NCBI GenBank assembly: GCA_023431055.1
Contig: JAEYXX010000045.1
Coordinates: 1-28,327 of the forward strand
Source: Pseudomonadota bacterium
GTDB lineage: Bacteria > Pseudomonadota > Gammaproteobacteria > Pseudomonadales > Pseudomonadaceae
DNA: 28,327 nucleotides
Reading direction: 5' to 3'
Both the position numbers and the translations under genes were made by a program. Position 1 is the stretch's first letter, and each line of letters begins with the position of its first letter. Below the pieces are notes generated by a model. That model was given only the letters and a program-made list of their open reading frames with translations, had not been told where the DNA came from and ran no database searches. Shown piece after piece: positions 21,557 to 28,327 of this stretch.

Positions 21557-22573
21557 TCAGCGCCCCTCTGCGAGAAGTTGGTCAAGAATACCACCGTTGT
21601 CGAAGTGCTTGGCGGTGATCTCGTCCCAGCTGCCCAGCACCTCGGTCGGGTTGATCAGGCGCACCGGAGCGAACTGCGCCTTGGTTGCCTCGACCACTTC
21701 CGGGTTGTGCACGCGGTAGTTGTAGCGGGTCAGCAGTTGCTGGATGTCCTTGCTGTACTGGAAGTCGAGGAAGGCCTTGGCCTGCTCGCGGGTGCCGCGC
21801 TCGTCGGCCACCTTGTCGACGATGGCCACCGGGAATTCGGCCAGTACGCTGACTTCTGGTACCACGATTTCCAGATTGGCGGACTTGAACTCGTCACCCT
21901 TGGCGATGTTGATCACTTCCGACTCGAAGGTCAGCAGCACGTCGCCCTGGCCGTTCTGAGCGAAGGCCACGGTGGCGCCACGGCCGCCGGTGGGGAAGTT
22001 CTCGACGTTCTTCAGCACCTTGCCGACGAAGGCCTTGACCTTCTCCTGGTCGCCGTTGAACTTCTCGTTGGCGAACAGCCAGGCGCCCAGGTAGCTGTAG
22101 CGGGCGTTGCCGGAGGTTTTCGGGTTGGGGAATACCAGCTTCACGTCATCGCGAATCAGGTCGTCCCAGCTCTTGATGTTCTTCGGGTTGCCTTCGCGCA
22201 CCAGGAAGGCGGTGGTGCTGTAGTACGGCGAGCTGTTGTTGGGGAACTGCTCGGCCCAGTCCTTACGCAGCAGGCCGCGCTTGGCCAGGATGTCCACGTC
22301 GGTCACCTGGTTGAAGGTGACCACGTCGACCTTCTTGCCCTGGATGATGTCCTGCGCCTGACGCGAGGTACCGGCGAACGACTGGATGATCTTCACTTCC
22401 TTGCCGCTCTGCTGTTTCCAGTGCTCGACGAACAGCGGGTTGATCTCGCCGAACAGCTCGCGGGCGATGTCGTAGGAGGCGTTGTGGAATGGCGTATCGG
22501 CCGCAGCATGACTCAGCGAGCCAGTCAGCAGGGTGGCGCTGGCCACGGTGGCCAGAACGATCTTCTTCAGCAT
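21557..22573 (-). CDS. sbp: Periplasmic sulfate-binding protein
   Basis: The 338-residue protein has a signal peptide (MLKKIVLATVASATLLTGSLSHA, cleavage near residue 24). The mature part matches the Sbp/CysP family throughout: FHNASYDIARELF near the start, QSFAGTSRQAQDII, VVTFNQVTDVDILA, FPNPKTSGNARYSYLGAW, PTGGRGATVAFAQNGQGDVLLTFESE and EVSVLAEFPVAIVDK. It binds sulfate without metal in a cleft lined by main-chain amides and hydroxyl groups and delivers it to CysT/CysW. AAGGA lies 9 bases before the ATG. It is the first gene of the sulfate transport operon. In Pseudomonas such genes are induced by sulfate starvation through CysB; the upstream region is compatible with that but no site was firmly identified. 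The ssuF gene ends 343 bases upstream on the same strand. Confidence 0.95.
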   Translation of the reverse strand: MLKKIVLATVASATLLTGSLSHAAADTPFHNASYDIARELFGEINPLFVEHWKQQSGKEVKIIQSFAGTSRQAQDIIQGKKVDVVTFNQVTDVDILAKRGLLRKDWAEQFPNNSSPYYSTTAFLVREGNPKNIKSWDDLIRDDVKLVFPNPKTSGNARYSYLGAWLFANEKFNGDQEKVKAFVGKVLKNVENFPTGGRGATVAFAQNGQGDVLLTFESEVINIAKGDEFKSANLEIVVPEVSVLAEFPVAIVDKVADERGTREQAKAFLDFQYSKDIQQLLTRYNYRVHNPEVVEATKAQFAPVRLINPTEVLGSWDEITAKHFDNGGILDQLLAEGR

Positions 22574-22916
22574 CTATGGCGTCCTTCTTATCGAGAGAGG
22601 AGCCTGCAGGCAGGCTATTTGATGGCGCGATTCTGCAGAAAAATCATATAGCTGAAAAATATCTTTTTGTTTTCCCCTTATAACCAGTCTCTCTTTGCCT
22701 TCGAGAACGCCATGCAGCCCTCCCATCCGAAGGCTGCTCAGGCAACCACTCTTAGAACCTGTTCACGATCTTTATGTGCCTGAAGCGTTCGGTGAGCCTG
22801 TAGGAGGGGCTTCAGCCCCGAGCTTCATTGGGGCGCAAAGCGCTCGCCGCTAAAGCCGCTCCTACAAGATCGCAAGCGGCTTATTTCGCCAATTGGCTGA
22901 AATCTTGAAAAGGCTC
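22574..22916 (-). promoter_or_regulatory. 343-bp ssuF-sbp gap with the sbp promoter region
   Basis: No gene is seen in this gap. The part nearest sbp (about 22630-22690, minus strand) is strikingly AT-rich for this genome (TTATAAGGGGAAAACAAAAAG and then TATATGATTT), as expected of an activator-dependent promoter. A CysB site is likely by function but not demonstrated. The distal part carries a REP pair that may end ssu transcription. Confidence 0.45.
22799..22866. repeat. Inverted REP pair downstream of ssuF
   Basis: Two TGTAGGAGNGGCTT-type units face each other (22799-22822 and about 22845-22866), each with its own small hairpin. Same REP family as at 19403-19456, with more divergence between the arms. 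Likely acts as a transcript 3' end or stabiliser for the ssu message. Confidence 0.7.
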
Positions 22917-23132
22917 TTACAGCTTGGCGATCGACACTTCGGTGGATTTGACGAAGGCGATCACCTCGCTGCCGATCTGCAATTCCAGCTCACGCACGGA
23001 ACGGGTGGTAATCACCGAGGTGACGATGCCGGCAGCGGTCTGCACGTCGATTTCCGAGAGCACGTCGCCGACGACGATTTCCTTGATGGTGCCCTTGAAC
23101 TGGTTGCGCACGTTGATAGCTTTGATGGTCAT
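22917..23132 (-). CDS. ssuF: TOBE-domain molybdopterin-binding-like protein SsuF
   Basis: The 71-residue protein is a single Mop/TOBE domain: it starts INVRNQFKGTIKEIVVGDVLSEIDV, continues AAGIVTSVITTRSVRELELQIGSEV and ends AFVKSTEVSIAKL. Such domains bind molybdate or tungstate oxyanions in oligomers. In Pseudomonas putida the same small gene, ssuF, closes the ssuEADCBF operon and is needed for growth on sulfonates; its exact action is not clear. The ATG at 23132 has AGGAG 7-8 bases upstream; the longer open frame begins inside a repeat and is rejected. A 21-bp inverted repeat separates it from ssuB. Confidence 0.9.
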   Translation of the reverse strand: MTIKAINVRNQFKGTIKEIVVGDVLSEIDVQTAAGIVTSVITTRSVRELELQIGSEVIAFVKSTEVSIAKL

Positions 23133-23158
23133 GGTGTTTCTCCTGATGGTCCAGTGAT

Positions 23159-23217
23159 GTAGCCCGGATGCAATCCGGGGAAATTGCATAACCGCTCCCG
23201 GATTGCATCCGGGCTAC
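23159..23217. repeat. 21-bp inverted repeat pair between ssuB and ssuF
   Basis: Perfect 21-bp arms at 23159-23179 and 23197-23217 (core AGCCCGGATGCAATCCGGG) are separated by 17 bases. Each arm is itself a small hairpin (CCCGGAT / ATCCGGG). The same unit recurs at 24859-24910 and 26242-26262. Confidence 0.85.
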
Positions 23218-23221
23218 GGCG

Positions 23222-24037
23222 TTAAAGCGCCCAACGCAATTGCGTGGGCAGGGGTGATACGGGTTCCGGTGGTGTAGGCAATTCCGGTTGCGCCAGCACG
23301 CGGTCGAGCACGCGCGCTTCCAGGGCAGCCAGCAGCGGCGAGCCATGCGAACGCGGGCGCAGCAGCTGCACGTCTAGGTCGAGGCCGATCTGACCGTCCT
23401 CGATCAGGATCACCCGATCGGCCACAGCCACCGCCTCAGCCACGTCGTGAGTGACCAGCAGCACGGTGAAACCATGCTGCTGCCACAGGCGCTCGATCAG
23501 TTGCTGCATCTCGATCCGCGTCAGCGCATCCAGCGCGCCCAGCGGCTCGTCGAGCAGCAGCAGACGCGGCCGATGGATCAGCGCTCGGGCCAGGGCCACG
23601 CGCTGCTTCTGCCCACCAGACAGGGCCGCCGGCCATTCACCCGCGCGATCGCCCAGGCCGACCGCGGCCAGGGCTTGCTCGGCCTGCTCACGCCAGTTGC
23701 CGGAAAGCCCGAGGCCGACGTTGTCGATCACCCGCTTCCAGGGCAGCAGACGCGAGTCCTGGAACATCAGGCGGATGTCTTCACGCACCGCGTTGAGCGA
23801 GCCGCTGCCGGCCAGCAGCTGGCCGCCGCTGGGCTGATCCAGCCCGGCCAGCAGGCGCAGCAAGGTGCTCTTGCCGCAGCCACTGCGACCGACCACGGCG
23901 ACGAACTGCCCGGCCGGGATATGCAGGTCGATGCCCTTGAGCACCTGACGCTCGCCGAAGGATTTCTCGATGTTCTCGATGGCCAACGGAACACCGCGCG
24001 CAGGGACGTCCTGGCGAATGCTATGCAGTACAGTCAT
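23222..24037 (-). CDS. ssuB: Aliphatic sulfonate ABC transporter ATPase SsuB
   Basis: The 271-residue ATPase has Walker [10 protein letters not shown] (50-58), Q-loop Q93, ABC signature LSGGQ (139-143), Walker B LLLLDEP (159-165) and switch His H197. It belongs to the nitrate/sulfonate/taurine transporter ATPase family and energises sulfonate uptake through SsuC. After the ATPase core comes a C-terminal tail of about 40 residues that is Pro-rich ([11 protein letters not shown]). Its start overlaps the ssuC stop by 4 bases (ATGA), giving coupled synthesis of permease and ATPase. It is the only ABC ATPase gene in the window, which matters because the neighbouring sulfate permeases lack their own. 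Confidence 0.95.
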   Translation of the reverse strand: MTVLHSIRQDVPARGVPLAIENIEKSFGERQVLKGIDLHIPAGQFVAVVGRSGCGKSTLLRLLAGLDQPSGGQLLAGSGSLNAVREDIRLMFQDSRLLPWKRVIDNVGLGLSGNWREQAEQALAAVGLGDRAGEWPAALSGGQKQRVALARALIHRPRLLLLDEPLGALDALTRIEMQQLIERLWQQHGFTVLLVTHDVAEAVAVADRVILIEDGQIGLDLDVQLLRPRSHGSPLLAALEARVLDRVLAQPELPTPPEPVSPLPTQLRWAL

Positions 24038-24828
24038 TGCCCACCTGCCTTGGCCTGGTAGGCCGGATGCCAGCGCAGCCAGACGCGCTCAAGACCACGG
24101 GCGGCGACGTCGGCCAGCTTGCCGAGCACCGCATAGAGCAGGATCGCCAGCACCACCACGTCGGTCTGCAGGAACTCGCGGGCGTTCATCGCCAGGTAGC
24201 CGATGCCGGCGCTGGCGGAAATGGTCTCTGCCACGATTAACGTGAGCCACATAAAGCCCAGGGCGAAACGCACGCCGACCAGGATCGAGGGCAACGCGCC
24301 GGGCAGGATCACCTGGCGGAACAGCGCGAAGCCGGACAGGCCATAGCTGCGCGCCATCTCCACCAGCGCCGGATCGACGTTGCGGATGCCGTGGTAGGTG
24401 TTGAGGTAGATGGGGAACAGCGTGCCGAGCGCGACCAGGAACACCTTGGCCGCCTCGTCGATGCCGAACCAGAGGATCACCAGCGGGATCAGCGCCAGGT
24501 GCGGCACGTTGCGGATCATCTGCACCGAGCTGTCGAGAAAGCGCTCGCCCCATTTCGACAGGCCGGTGATAAAGCCCAGCAGCAGGCCGATACCGCCGCC
24601 AATGGCGAAGCCGATGCCGGCGCGCTGGCCACTGATCGCCAGGTGCTGCCAGATTTCGCCGGAGGCCAGTAGGTCCCAGCCGGCGGCGAGCACCGCGCTG
24701 GGCGCCGGCAAAATGCGGCTGGACAGCCAGCCACTGGCCACCGCCAGTTGCCAGGCGGCCAGCAGCCCCAGCGGCAAGGCCCAGGGCGCGGCGCGCAGGG
24801 CCAGTTTGTGAAGGGTCGTGTTGCTCAT
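24034..24828 (-). CDS. ssuC: Aliphatic sulfonate ABC transporter permease SsuC
   Basis: The 264-residue permease has about six membrane segments and the ATPase-contact loop [27 protein letters not shown]. The N-terminus ([24 protein letters not shown]) and [17 protein letters not shown] are typical of SsuC/TauC-type permeases. The ATG at 24828 has GAGG 5 bases upstream. A longer open frame starts inside the adjacent palindromic repeat and is not used. It imports alkanesulfonates together with SsuA and SsuB. The gap to ssuD is 234 bases and full of repeats, which is long for an operon. Confidence 0.93.
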   Translation of the reverse strand: MSNTTLHKLALRAAPWALPLGLLAAWQLAVASGWLSSRILPAPSAVLAAGWDLLASGEIWQHLAISGQRAGIGFAIGGGIGLLLGFITGLSKWGERFLDSSVQMIRNVPHLALIPLVILWFGIDEAAKVFLVALGTLFPIYLNTYHGIRNVDPALVEMARSYGLSGFALFRQVILPGALPSILVGVRFALGFMWLTLIVAETISASAGIGYLAMNAREFLQTDVVVLAILLYAVLGKLADVAARGLERVWLRWHPAYQAKAGGQ

Positions 24829-24858
24829 GGTTGCCTCGAAAAATCCTGTGTATCTGTC

Positions 24859-24910
24859 CCCGGATTGCATCCGGGCTACGGCGCTTGATGTAGCCCGGAT
24901 GCAATCCGGG
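24859..24910. repeat. 21-bp inverted repeat pair between ssuD and ssuC
   Basis: Arms at 24859-24879 and 24890-24910 are the same 21-bp unit as at 23159, again in opposite orientation, here with a 10-base spacer and with the outer/inner order reversed. Confidence 0.85.
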
Positions 24911-24916
24911 AAAGTC

Positions 24917-25056
24917 GTGCGCCTGCCCCCTCTCCTCTACCCTCTCCCCTACCCTCTCCCCAAAGGGGCGAGGGAGCTATCAGGTGCCGTCGGAATACCC
25001 AGCGGCACGCTTTGGCTCCCCTCTCCCATTCATGGGAGAGGGGCTGGGGGAGAGGG
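24917..25056. repeat. CCCTCTCCC-type inverted repeat element
   Basis: The left part holds tandem CCCTCTCC units and the right part GGGAGAGGG units, so the whole element (about 140 bp) can fold back on itself. A strong internal hairpin at 25018-25043 has an 11-bp stem (CCCCTCTCCCA) and a 4-base loop. It starts 6 bases after the previous repeat and ends 6 bases before the ssuD stop. Confidence 0.7.
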
Positions 25057-25062
25057 CGCTTT

Positions 25063-26211
25063 TCAACTCGCCGAAACCGCCTTCGGCAGAATGTCGCTGG
25101 AGATCATTTCGCCGAACGGGCTGACGTAGCCGCGACTCTCAGGACGCTGCGGCTGGGCCACGTCCAGGTGCGGGAATAGCAGTTCGGCGACGCGGTACGA
25201 CTCCTCCAGATGCGGGTAGCCGGAGAAGATGAAGGTATCGATGCCCAGCTCGGCGTATTCCTTGACCCGCGCCGCCACGGTCGGGCCGTCGCCGACCAGC
25301 GCAGTGCCGGCGCCGCCACGCACCAGGCCGACACCGGCCCAGAGGTTCGGCGACACTTCCAGGTTGTCGGTCTTGCCGCCATGCAGCGCCGCCATGCGCT
25401 GTTGGCCAACCGAGTCGAAACGCGCCAGCGACGCCTGGGCGCGGTCGATGGTGTCCTGATCCAGGTGGCTAATCAGACGATCCGCCGCCGCCCAGGCTTC
25501 CTCATTGGTCTCGCGCACGATCACATGCAGGCGAATGCCGAAGCGCACTTCACGGCCCTGCCTGGCCGCCTTCTCACGCACCTGAGCGATCTTCTCGGCC
25601 ACCGCAGCTGGCGGCTCGCCCCATGTCAGATACAGCTCGACCTGCTCGGCGGCCAGATCCTGCGCCGCGTCGGAGGAGCCACCGAAATACAGCGGCGGAC
25701 GCGGCTGCTGGATCGGCGGGTAGAGCAGCTTGGCGCCCTTCACCTGGATGTGCTTGCCGTCGTAGTCGACAGTTTCGCCCTCCAGCACGCGGCGCCAGAT
25801 GCGGGTGAATTCGACCGACGCTTCATAGCGCTCGGCATGCGACAGGTGCAGGCCGTCGCCGGCCAACTCGTCCGGATCGCCACCGGTCACCAGATTGAAC
25901 AGCGCGCGGCCGTTGGACAGGCGATCCAGGGTCGCCGCCTGGCGCGCGGCCACGGTCGGCGAAATGATCCCCGGACGCAGTGCGACTAGGAACTTGAGAT
26001 TCTGCGTCACCGGGATCAGGGACGCTGCCACCAGCCAGGAGTCCTCGCAGGAACGTCCGGTGGGGATCAGCACGCCGCCGAAGCCGAGGCGGTCGGCGGC
26101 CTGGGCGATTTGAGTGAGATAGCCGTGGTCGACGGCGCGGGCGCCTTCGGCGGTGCCCAGGTACTTGCCATCACCATGGGTGGGCAGGAACCAGAAGATA
26201 TTGAGGCTCAT
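25063..26211 (-). CDS. ssuD: FMNH2-dependent alkanesulfonate monooxygenase SsuD
   Basis: The 382-residue protein is a luciferase-like (alpha/beta)8 barrel. It begins [15 protein letters not shown] and carries the SsuD signatures TGRSCEDSW (C55, equivalent to the active-site Cys of the E. coli enzyme), [21 protein letters not shown] and [11 protein letters not shown] with the conserved Arg and His. It uses reduced flavin from SsuE and O2 to split alkanesulfonates into an aldehyde and sulfite, which enters cysteine synthesis. AAGGAGA lies 7 bases before the ATG at 26211. The longer frame begins inside a repeat and is rejected. Length matches the family. Confidence 0.97.
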   Translation of the reverse strand: MSLNIFWFLPTHGDGKYLGTAEGARAVDHGYLTQIAQAADRLGFGGVLIPTGRSCEDSWLVAASLIPVTQNLKFLVALRPGIISPTVAARQAATLDRLSNGRALFNLVTGGDPDELAGDGLHLSHAERYEASVEFTRIWRRVLEGETVDYDGKHIQVKGAKLLYPPIQQPRPPLYFGGSSDAAQDLAAEQVELYLTWGEPPAAVAEKIAQVREKAARQGREVRFGIRLHVIVRETNEEAWAAADRLISHLDQDTIDRAQASLARFDSVGQQRMAALHGGKTDNLEVSPNLWAGVGLVRGGAGTALVGDGPTVAARVKEYAELGIDTFIFSGYPHLEESYRVAELLFPHLDVAQPQRPESRGYVSPFGEMISSDILPKAVSAS

Positions 26212-26241
26212 GCAGTGGTCTCCTTTTACGAAAGCGTTGAC

Positions 26242-26262
26242 GTAGCCCGGATGCAATCCGGG
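26242..26262. repeat. Single 21-bp palindromic unit between ssuA and ssuD
   Basis: One copy of the 21-bp unit found as inverted pairs at 23159 and 24859. It lies 8 bases from the ssuA stop and 31 bases before the ssuD start. Confidence 0.8.
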
Positions 26263-26269
26263 CTGCGGG

Positions 26270-27235
26270 TTACTGGGCCTGGGCGACCTTGGCCGGCTGC
26301 CGCCAGATCACCTCGGCAATGCTCAGGCGCTTGGGGATCAGCTTCAGATCGCTGAAGGTGTCGGCGATCTGCTGCTGCGCGCTCGCCACTTCCGGGGTGA
26401 TCAACTGCGCGCCGTAGCTTTGCCGCTCAACCGCAGCACGGGTGATCTCGGGGGACAGGCCTAGCAGCGGTGCGACCTGGGCGGTGGTTTCGTCGAGGTG
26501 AGCGCGCGTCCATTCACCCACCTTGCGAATTTCCTCAACCAGCGCGGCTACAACCTCAGGATGCTTCTCAGCAAAGGGCCGCGCCGCCAGGTAGAACTGG
26601 TGATTGCTCACCAGCCCCTGGCCATCACGCAGGGTGCGCGCCTGCAGTTGCTGCTCGGCGGCAGCCTGGAAGGGGTCCCAGATCACCCAGGCGTCGACAC
26701 TGCCGCGCTCGAAGGCAGCACGGGCATCGGCAGGCGGCAGGTACACGGGGGTGATATCGGTGATGCTCAGGCCGGCTTCCTCCAGTGCACGCACCAGCAG
26801 GTAATGCACGTTGGAGCCCTTGTTCAGGGCGACCTTCTTGCCCTTGAGTTCGGCCACCGTTTTGATCGGCGAATCCTTGGGCAGCAGAATCGCCTCGCTC
26901 AGCGGAGCCGGCGGCTCGAAGGCCACGTAGAGCAGATCGGCGCCGGCTGCCTGGGCGAATACCGGCGGCGTCTCGCCCGTGGTACCGAAGTCGATGGAGC
27001 CGACATTGAGCCCTTCGAGCAGCTGCGGACCGGCCGGGAACTCGGTCCATTGCACCTTGATGCCCTGTGCGGCCAGGCGTTTTTCCAGCGCACCGCTGGA
27101 TTTGAGCAGCACCAGGGTGCCGTACTTCTGATAGCCGATACGTAGCGTCTCGGCCTGAGCCTGAGTGATGGCGCCGAAGGTAATGGCCGCAGCAAACAGG
27201 GCGACCAGACTCCGACGCAAAGTGTTGGCGCCCAT
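26270..27235 (-). CDS. ssuA: Periplasmic aliphatic sulfonate-binding protein SsuA
   Basis: The 321-residue protein has a signal peptide ending QAQA (cleavage after residue 28), followed by [20 protein letters not shown]. Family features include [77 protein letters not shown] and [13 protein letters not shown]. It captures alkanesulfonates and hands them to SsuC. A strong ribosome binding site (AAAGGAGG) lies 6 bases before the ATG. It sits between ssuE and ssuD as in the P. putida operon. Confidence 0.95.
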   Translation of the reverse strand: MGANTLRRSLVALFAAAITFGAITQAQAETLRIGYQKYGTLVLLKSSGALEKRLAAQGIKVQWTEFPAGPQLLEGLNVGSIDFGTTGETPPVFAQAAGADLLYVAFEPPAPLSEAILLPKDSPIKTVAELKGKKVALNKGSNVHYLLVRALEEAGLSITDITPVYLPPADARAAFERGSVDAWVIWDPFQAAAEQQLQARTLRDGQGLVSNHQFYLAARPFAEKHPEVVAALVEEIRKVGEWTRAHLDETTAQVAPLLGLSPEITRAAVERQSYGAQLITPEVASAQQQIADTFSDLKLIPKRLSIAEVIWRQPAKVAQAQ

Positions 27236-27306
27236 GGCGACCTCCTTTGCAAGTTGAGCGTGGGCCTGCTTGCCCGTTGGCGGGCGAGTAAGGCTTTTGG
27301 GGCTAA

Positions 27307-27375
27307 AGGCTGCAGGCCTCAGGCTCCAGGCGGATTGGCTTCTACCTGTCGCCCGTAGCCTGCGGCCTGCAGCCG
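27307..27375. repeat. Imperfect inverted repeat in the ssuE-ssuA gap
   Basis: Arms of 19 bp at 27307-27325 and 27357-27375 (core GCTGCAGGCC) pair with about two mismatches around a 31-base loop. It starts 4 bases after the ssuE stop and may separate ssuE from ssuA mRNA. Confidence 0.6.
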
Positions 27376-27379
27376 CTTT

Positions 27380-27973
27380 TCAGATACTCCAGCGGGCGTT
27401 TACCAGCCGGTCGTTCAATAGGTTCGGGTCGATCGGCTTCGGCCGTCGCGCCAGAGCTACGCCCAGTTGTTCCAGTGCCTCGTCGAGGCGTTCGCGCAGC
27501 TCGTCGTCGATCTGCGCGGGCCTGTCGCCTTCCGGGTAGGTGATCTGCTTGTCCACGGCGAACACGCCGCTGAGCATTTCCTGCGCCTTCAGCGCAGCCA
27601 GCACCGGCTTGAGGGCGTAGTCCACCGCCAGCAGATGCGCCGGGCTGCCACCACTGGCCAGAGGCAGCACTACCTTGTGCGCCAAGGCACGCTCGGGCAG
27701 CAGGTCCAGCAGCACCTTCAGCGCGCCGGTGAACGATGCCTTGTACACCGGCGTGCCGACCACCAGGCCATCGGCGCTAGCCACCACAGCCTGCAGCTGC
27801 TGCACTGCCGGGCTGTCGAAGCGCGCATGCAGCAGATCCTCGGCGGCAAAATCGCGCACCCGCAGCAGGCTCACTTCCACCTGCTGCGCCTCCAGGCGCT
27901 GGCGTACGTAATCCAGCAGCAGCTCGGTGCGCGAACGCGCCGCAGGGCTGCCGGAGAGCAATACGACATGCAT
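27380..27973 (-). CDS. ssuE: NAD(P)H-dependent FMN reductase SsuE
   Basis: The 197-residue flavodoxin-fold protein has the phosphate-binding loop [16 protein letters not shown] near the N-terminus and the family motif [21 protein letters not shown] at about 74-94. It reduces FMN with NAD(P)H and supplies FMNH2 to SsuD. The ATG at 27973 ([10 protein letters not shown]) is chosen: AAGGA lies 6 bases upstream, while the TTG two codons earlier falls inside the spacing. It starts 9 bases after the lsfA stop, so the two genes are cotranscribed. Confidence 0.95.
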   Translation of the reverse strand: MHVVLLSGSPAARSRTELLLDYVRQRLEAQQVEVSLLRVRDFAAEDLLHARFDSPAVQQLQAVVASADGLVVGTPVYKASFTGALKVLLDLLPERALAHKVVLPLASGGSPAHLLAVDYALKPVLAALKAQEMLSGVFAVDKQITYPEGDRPAQIDDELRERLDEALEQLGVALARRPKPIDPNLLNDRLVNARWSI

Positions 27974-27982
27974 GCTCAATCC

Positions 27983-28327
27983 TTACTTATTGGGCTGTGG
28001 CGTCAAACGCAGATAGGGCTTCACGGCGCGATAACCTTTCGGGAAGCGCTGGGCGATCTCGGCTTCGTCCTTCAACGACGGCACGATCACCACTTCCTCA
28101 CCGTCCTGCCAGTTGGCCGGGGTGGCGACCTTGTAGTTGTCGGTCAGTTGCAGCGAGTCGACCACGCGCAGGATCTCGTTGAAGTTGCGCCCGGTACTGG
28201 CCGGATAGGTGATGGTCAGGCGCACCTTCTTGTTCGGGTCGATGACGAACAGCGAACGCACGGTCAGGGTGTCGTTGGCGTTGGGGTGGATCAGGTCGTA
28301 GAGGTCGGACACCTTGCGGTCGGCATC
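27983..28327 (-). CDS. lsfA: C-terminal part of 1-Cys peroxiredoxin LsfA
   Basis: The frame is open to the right edge, so only the last 114 residues are seen. They match the C-terminal half of Prx6-type 1-Cys peroxiredoxins: DLIHPNANDTLTVRSLFVIDP, KKVRLTITYPASTGRNFNEILRVVDSLQLTD, VATPANWQDGEEVVIVPS and FPKGYRAVKPYLRLTPQP. The catalytic Cys lies beyond the window. In Pseudomonas, lsfA precedes ssuEADCBF and is induced by sulfate starvation; the enzyme reduces peroxides. The operon promoter is presumably upstream of it, outside the window. Confidence 0.95.
   Translation of the reverse strand, partial: DADRKVSDLYDLIHPNANDTLTVRSLFVIDPNKKVRLTITYPASTGRNFNEILRVVDSLQLTDNYKVATPANWQDGEEVVIVPSLKDEAEIAQRFPKGYRAVKPYLRLTPQPNK

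Noticed and set aside
26212..26256. A start for ssuD at 26256, with similar upstream starts for ssuC (24870) and ssuF (23189)
   Set aside because: These starts lie in or next to copies of the 21-bp repeat; the internal ATGs have good ribosome binding sites and begin the conserved domains.
23159..26262. A CRISPR-like array made of the 21-bp repeats
   Set aside because: The copies alternate in orientation, are separated by whole genes and have no regular spacers.
1..28327. tRNA, rRNA, insertion sequence, integrase or prophage genes marking an island
   Set aside because: None was recognised on either strand; the only mobile-type signals are short palindromic repeats.

Overview
The window is GC-rich, densely coded chromosomal DNA that reads as a gamma-proteobacterium of the genus Pseudomonas. 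The evidence is an OprD-family porin, a DesA-type desaturase beside a membrane GGDEF/EAL protein (the same pairing as desA/PA0285 of P. aeruginosa), the lsfA-ssuEADCBF sulfonate cluster, a DUF2388 protein and GTAGGAGCGGCTT-type REP palindromes. A species call is not possible by eye; the mendocina/oleovorans side of the genus is only a guess.

Layout. Positions 1-1080 hold the start of a probable L,D-transpeptidase-like gene (minus, cut by the window edge), a shortened NfeD-like membrane protein and a DUF2388 protein. Positions 1131-5082 (minus) hold the porin, a PAS-GGDEF diguanylate cyclase and the delta-9 desaturase desA. From 5256 to 19412 (plus) runs one tightly packed seven-gene operon: membrane PAS-PAS-GGDEF-EAL protein, REC-HDOD regulator, three sensor histidine kinases (1288, 640 and 965 aa), a stand-alone CheY-like receiver, and an Hpt-REC-REC-GGDEF protein. 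Stops and starts are separated by 10 nt or less, or overlap. From 19673 to the right edge (minus) is a sulfur-scavenging block: lsfA (partial), ssuE, ssuA, ssuD, ssuC, ssuB, ssuF, then sbp, cysT and cysW.

How the parts may work together. The central operon looks like a many-input phosphorelay that ends in cyclic-di-GMP synthesis and breakdown. The three kinases have almost identical phosphoacceptor cores but different sensory modules (periplasmic, CHASE, GAF, PAS). The receivers and the Hpt could gather their phosphate onto the GGEEF cyclase at the end of the operon, while the first gene carries an intact EAL phosphodiesterase. This wiring is inferred from domain content and gene order only. 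The sulfur block would take up sulfate (Sbp/CysT/CysW) and sulfonates (SsuABC), release sulfite from sulfonates (SsuD with SsuE) and detoxify peroxides (LsfA) under sulfate limitation.

The junction between the two halves is unusual. The sulfate transporter ATPase gene cysA, normally next after cysW, is absent. In its place lie a degenerate tandem copy of the cysW 3' end and REP palindromes, directly against the end of the signalling operon. Palindromic repeats also fill several gaps of the ssu/sbp block. No tRNA, rRNA, CRISPR array, insertion sequence or prophage gene was seen.
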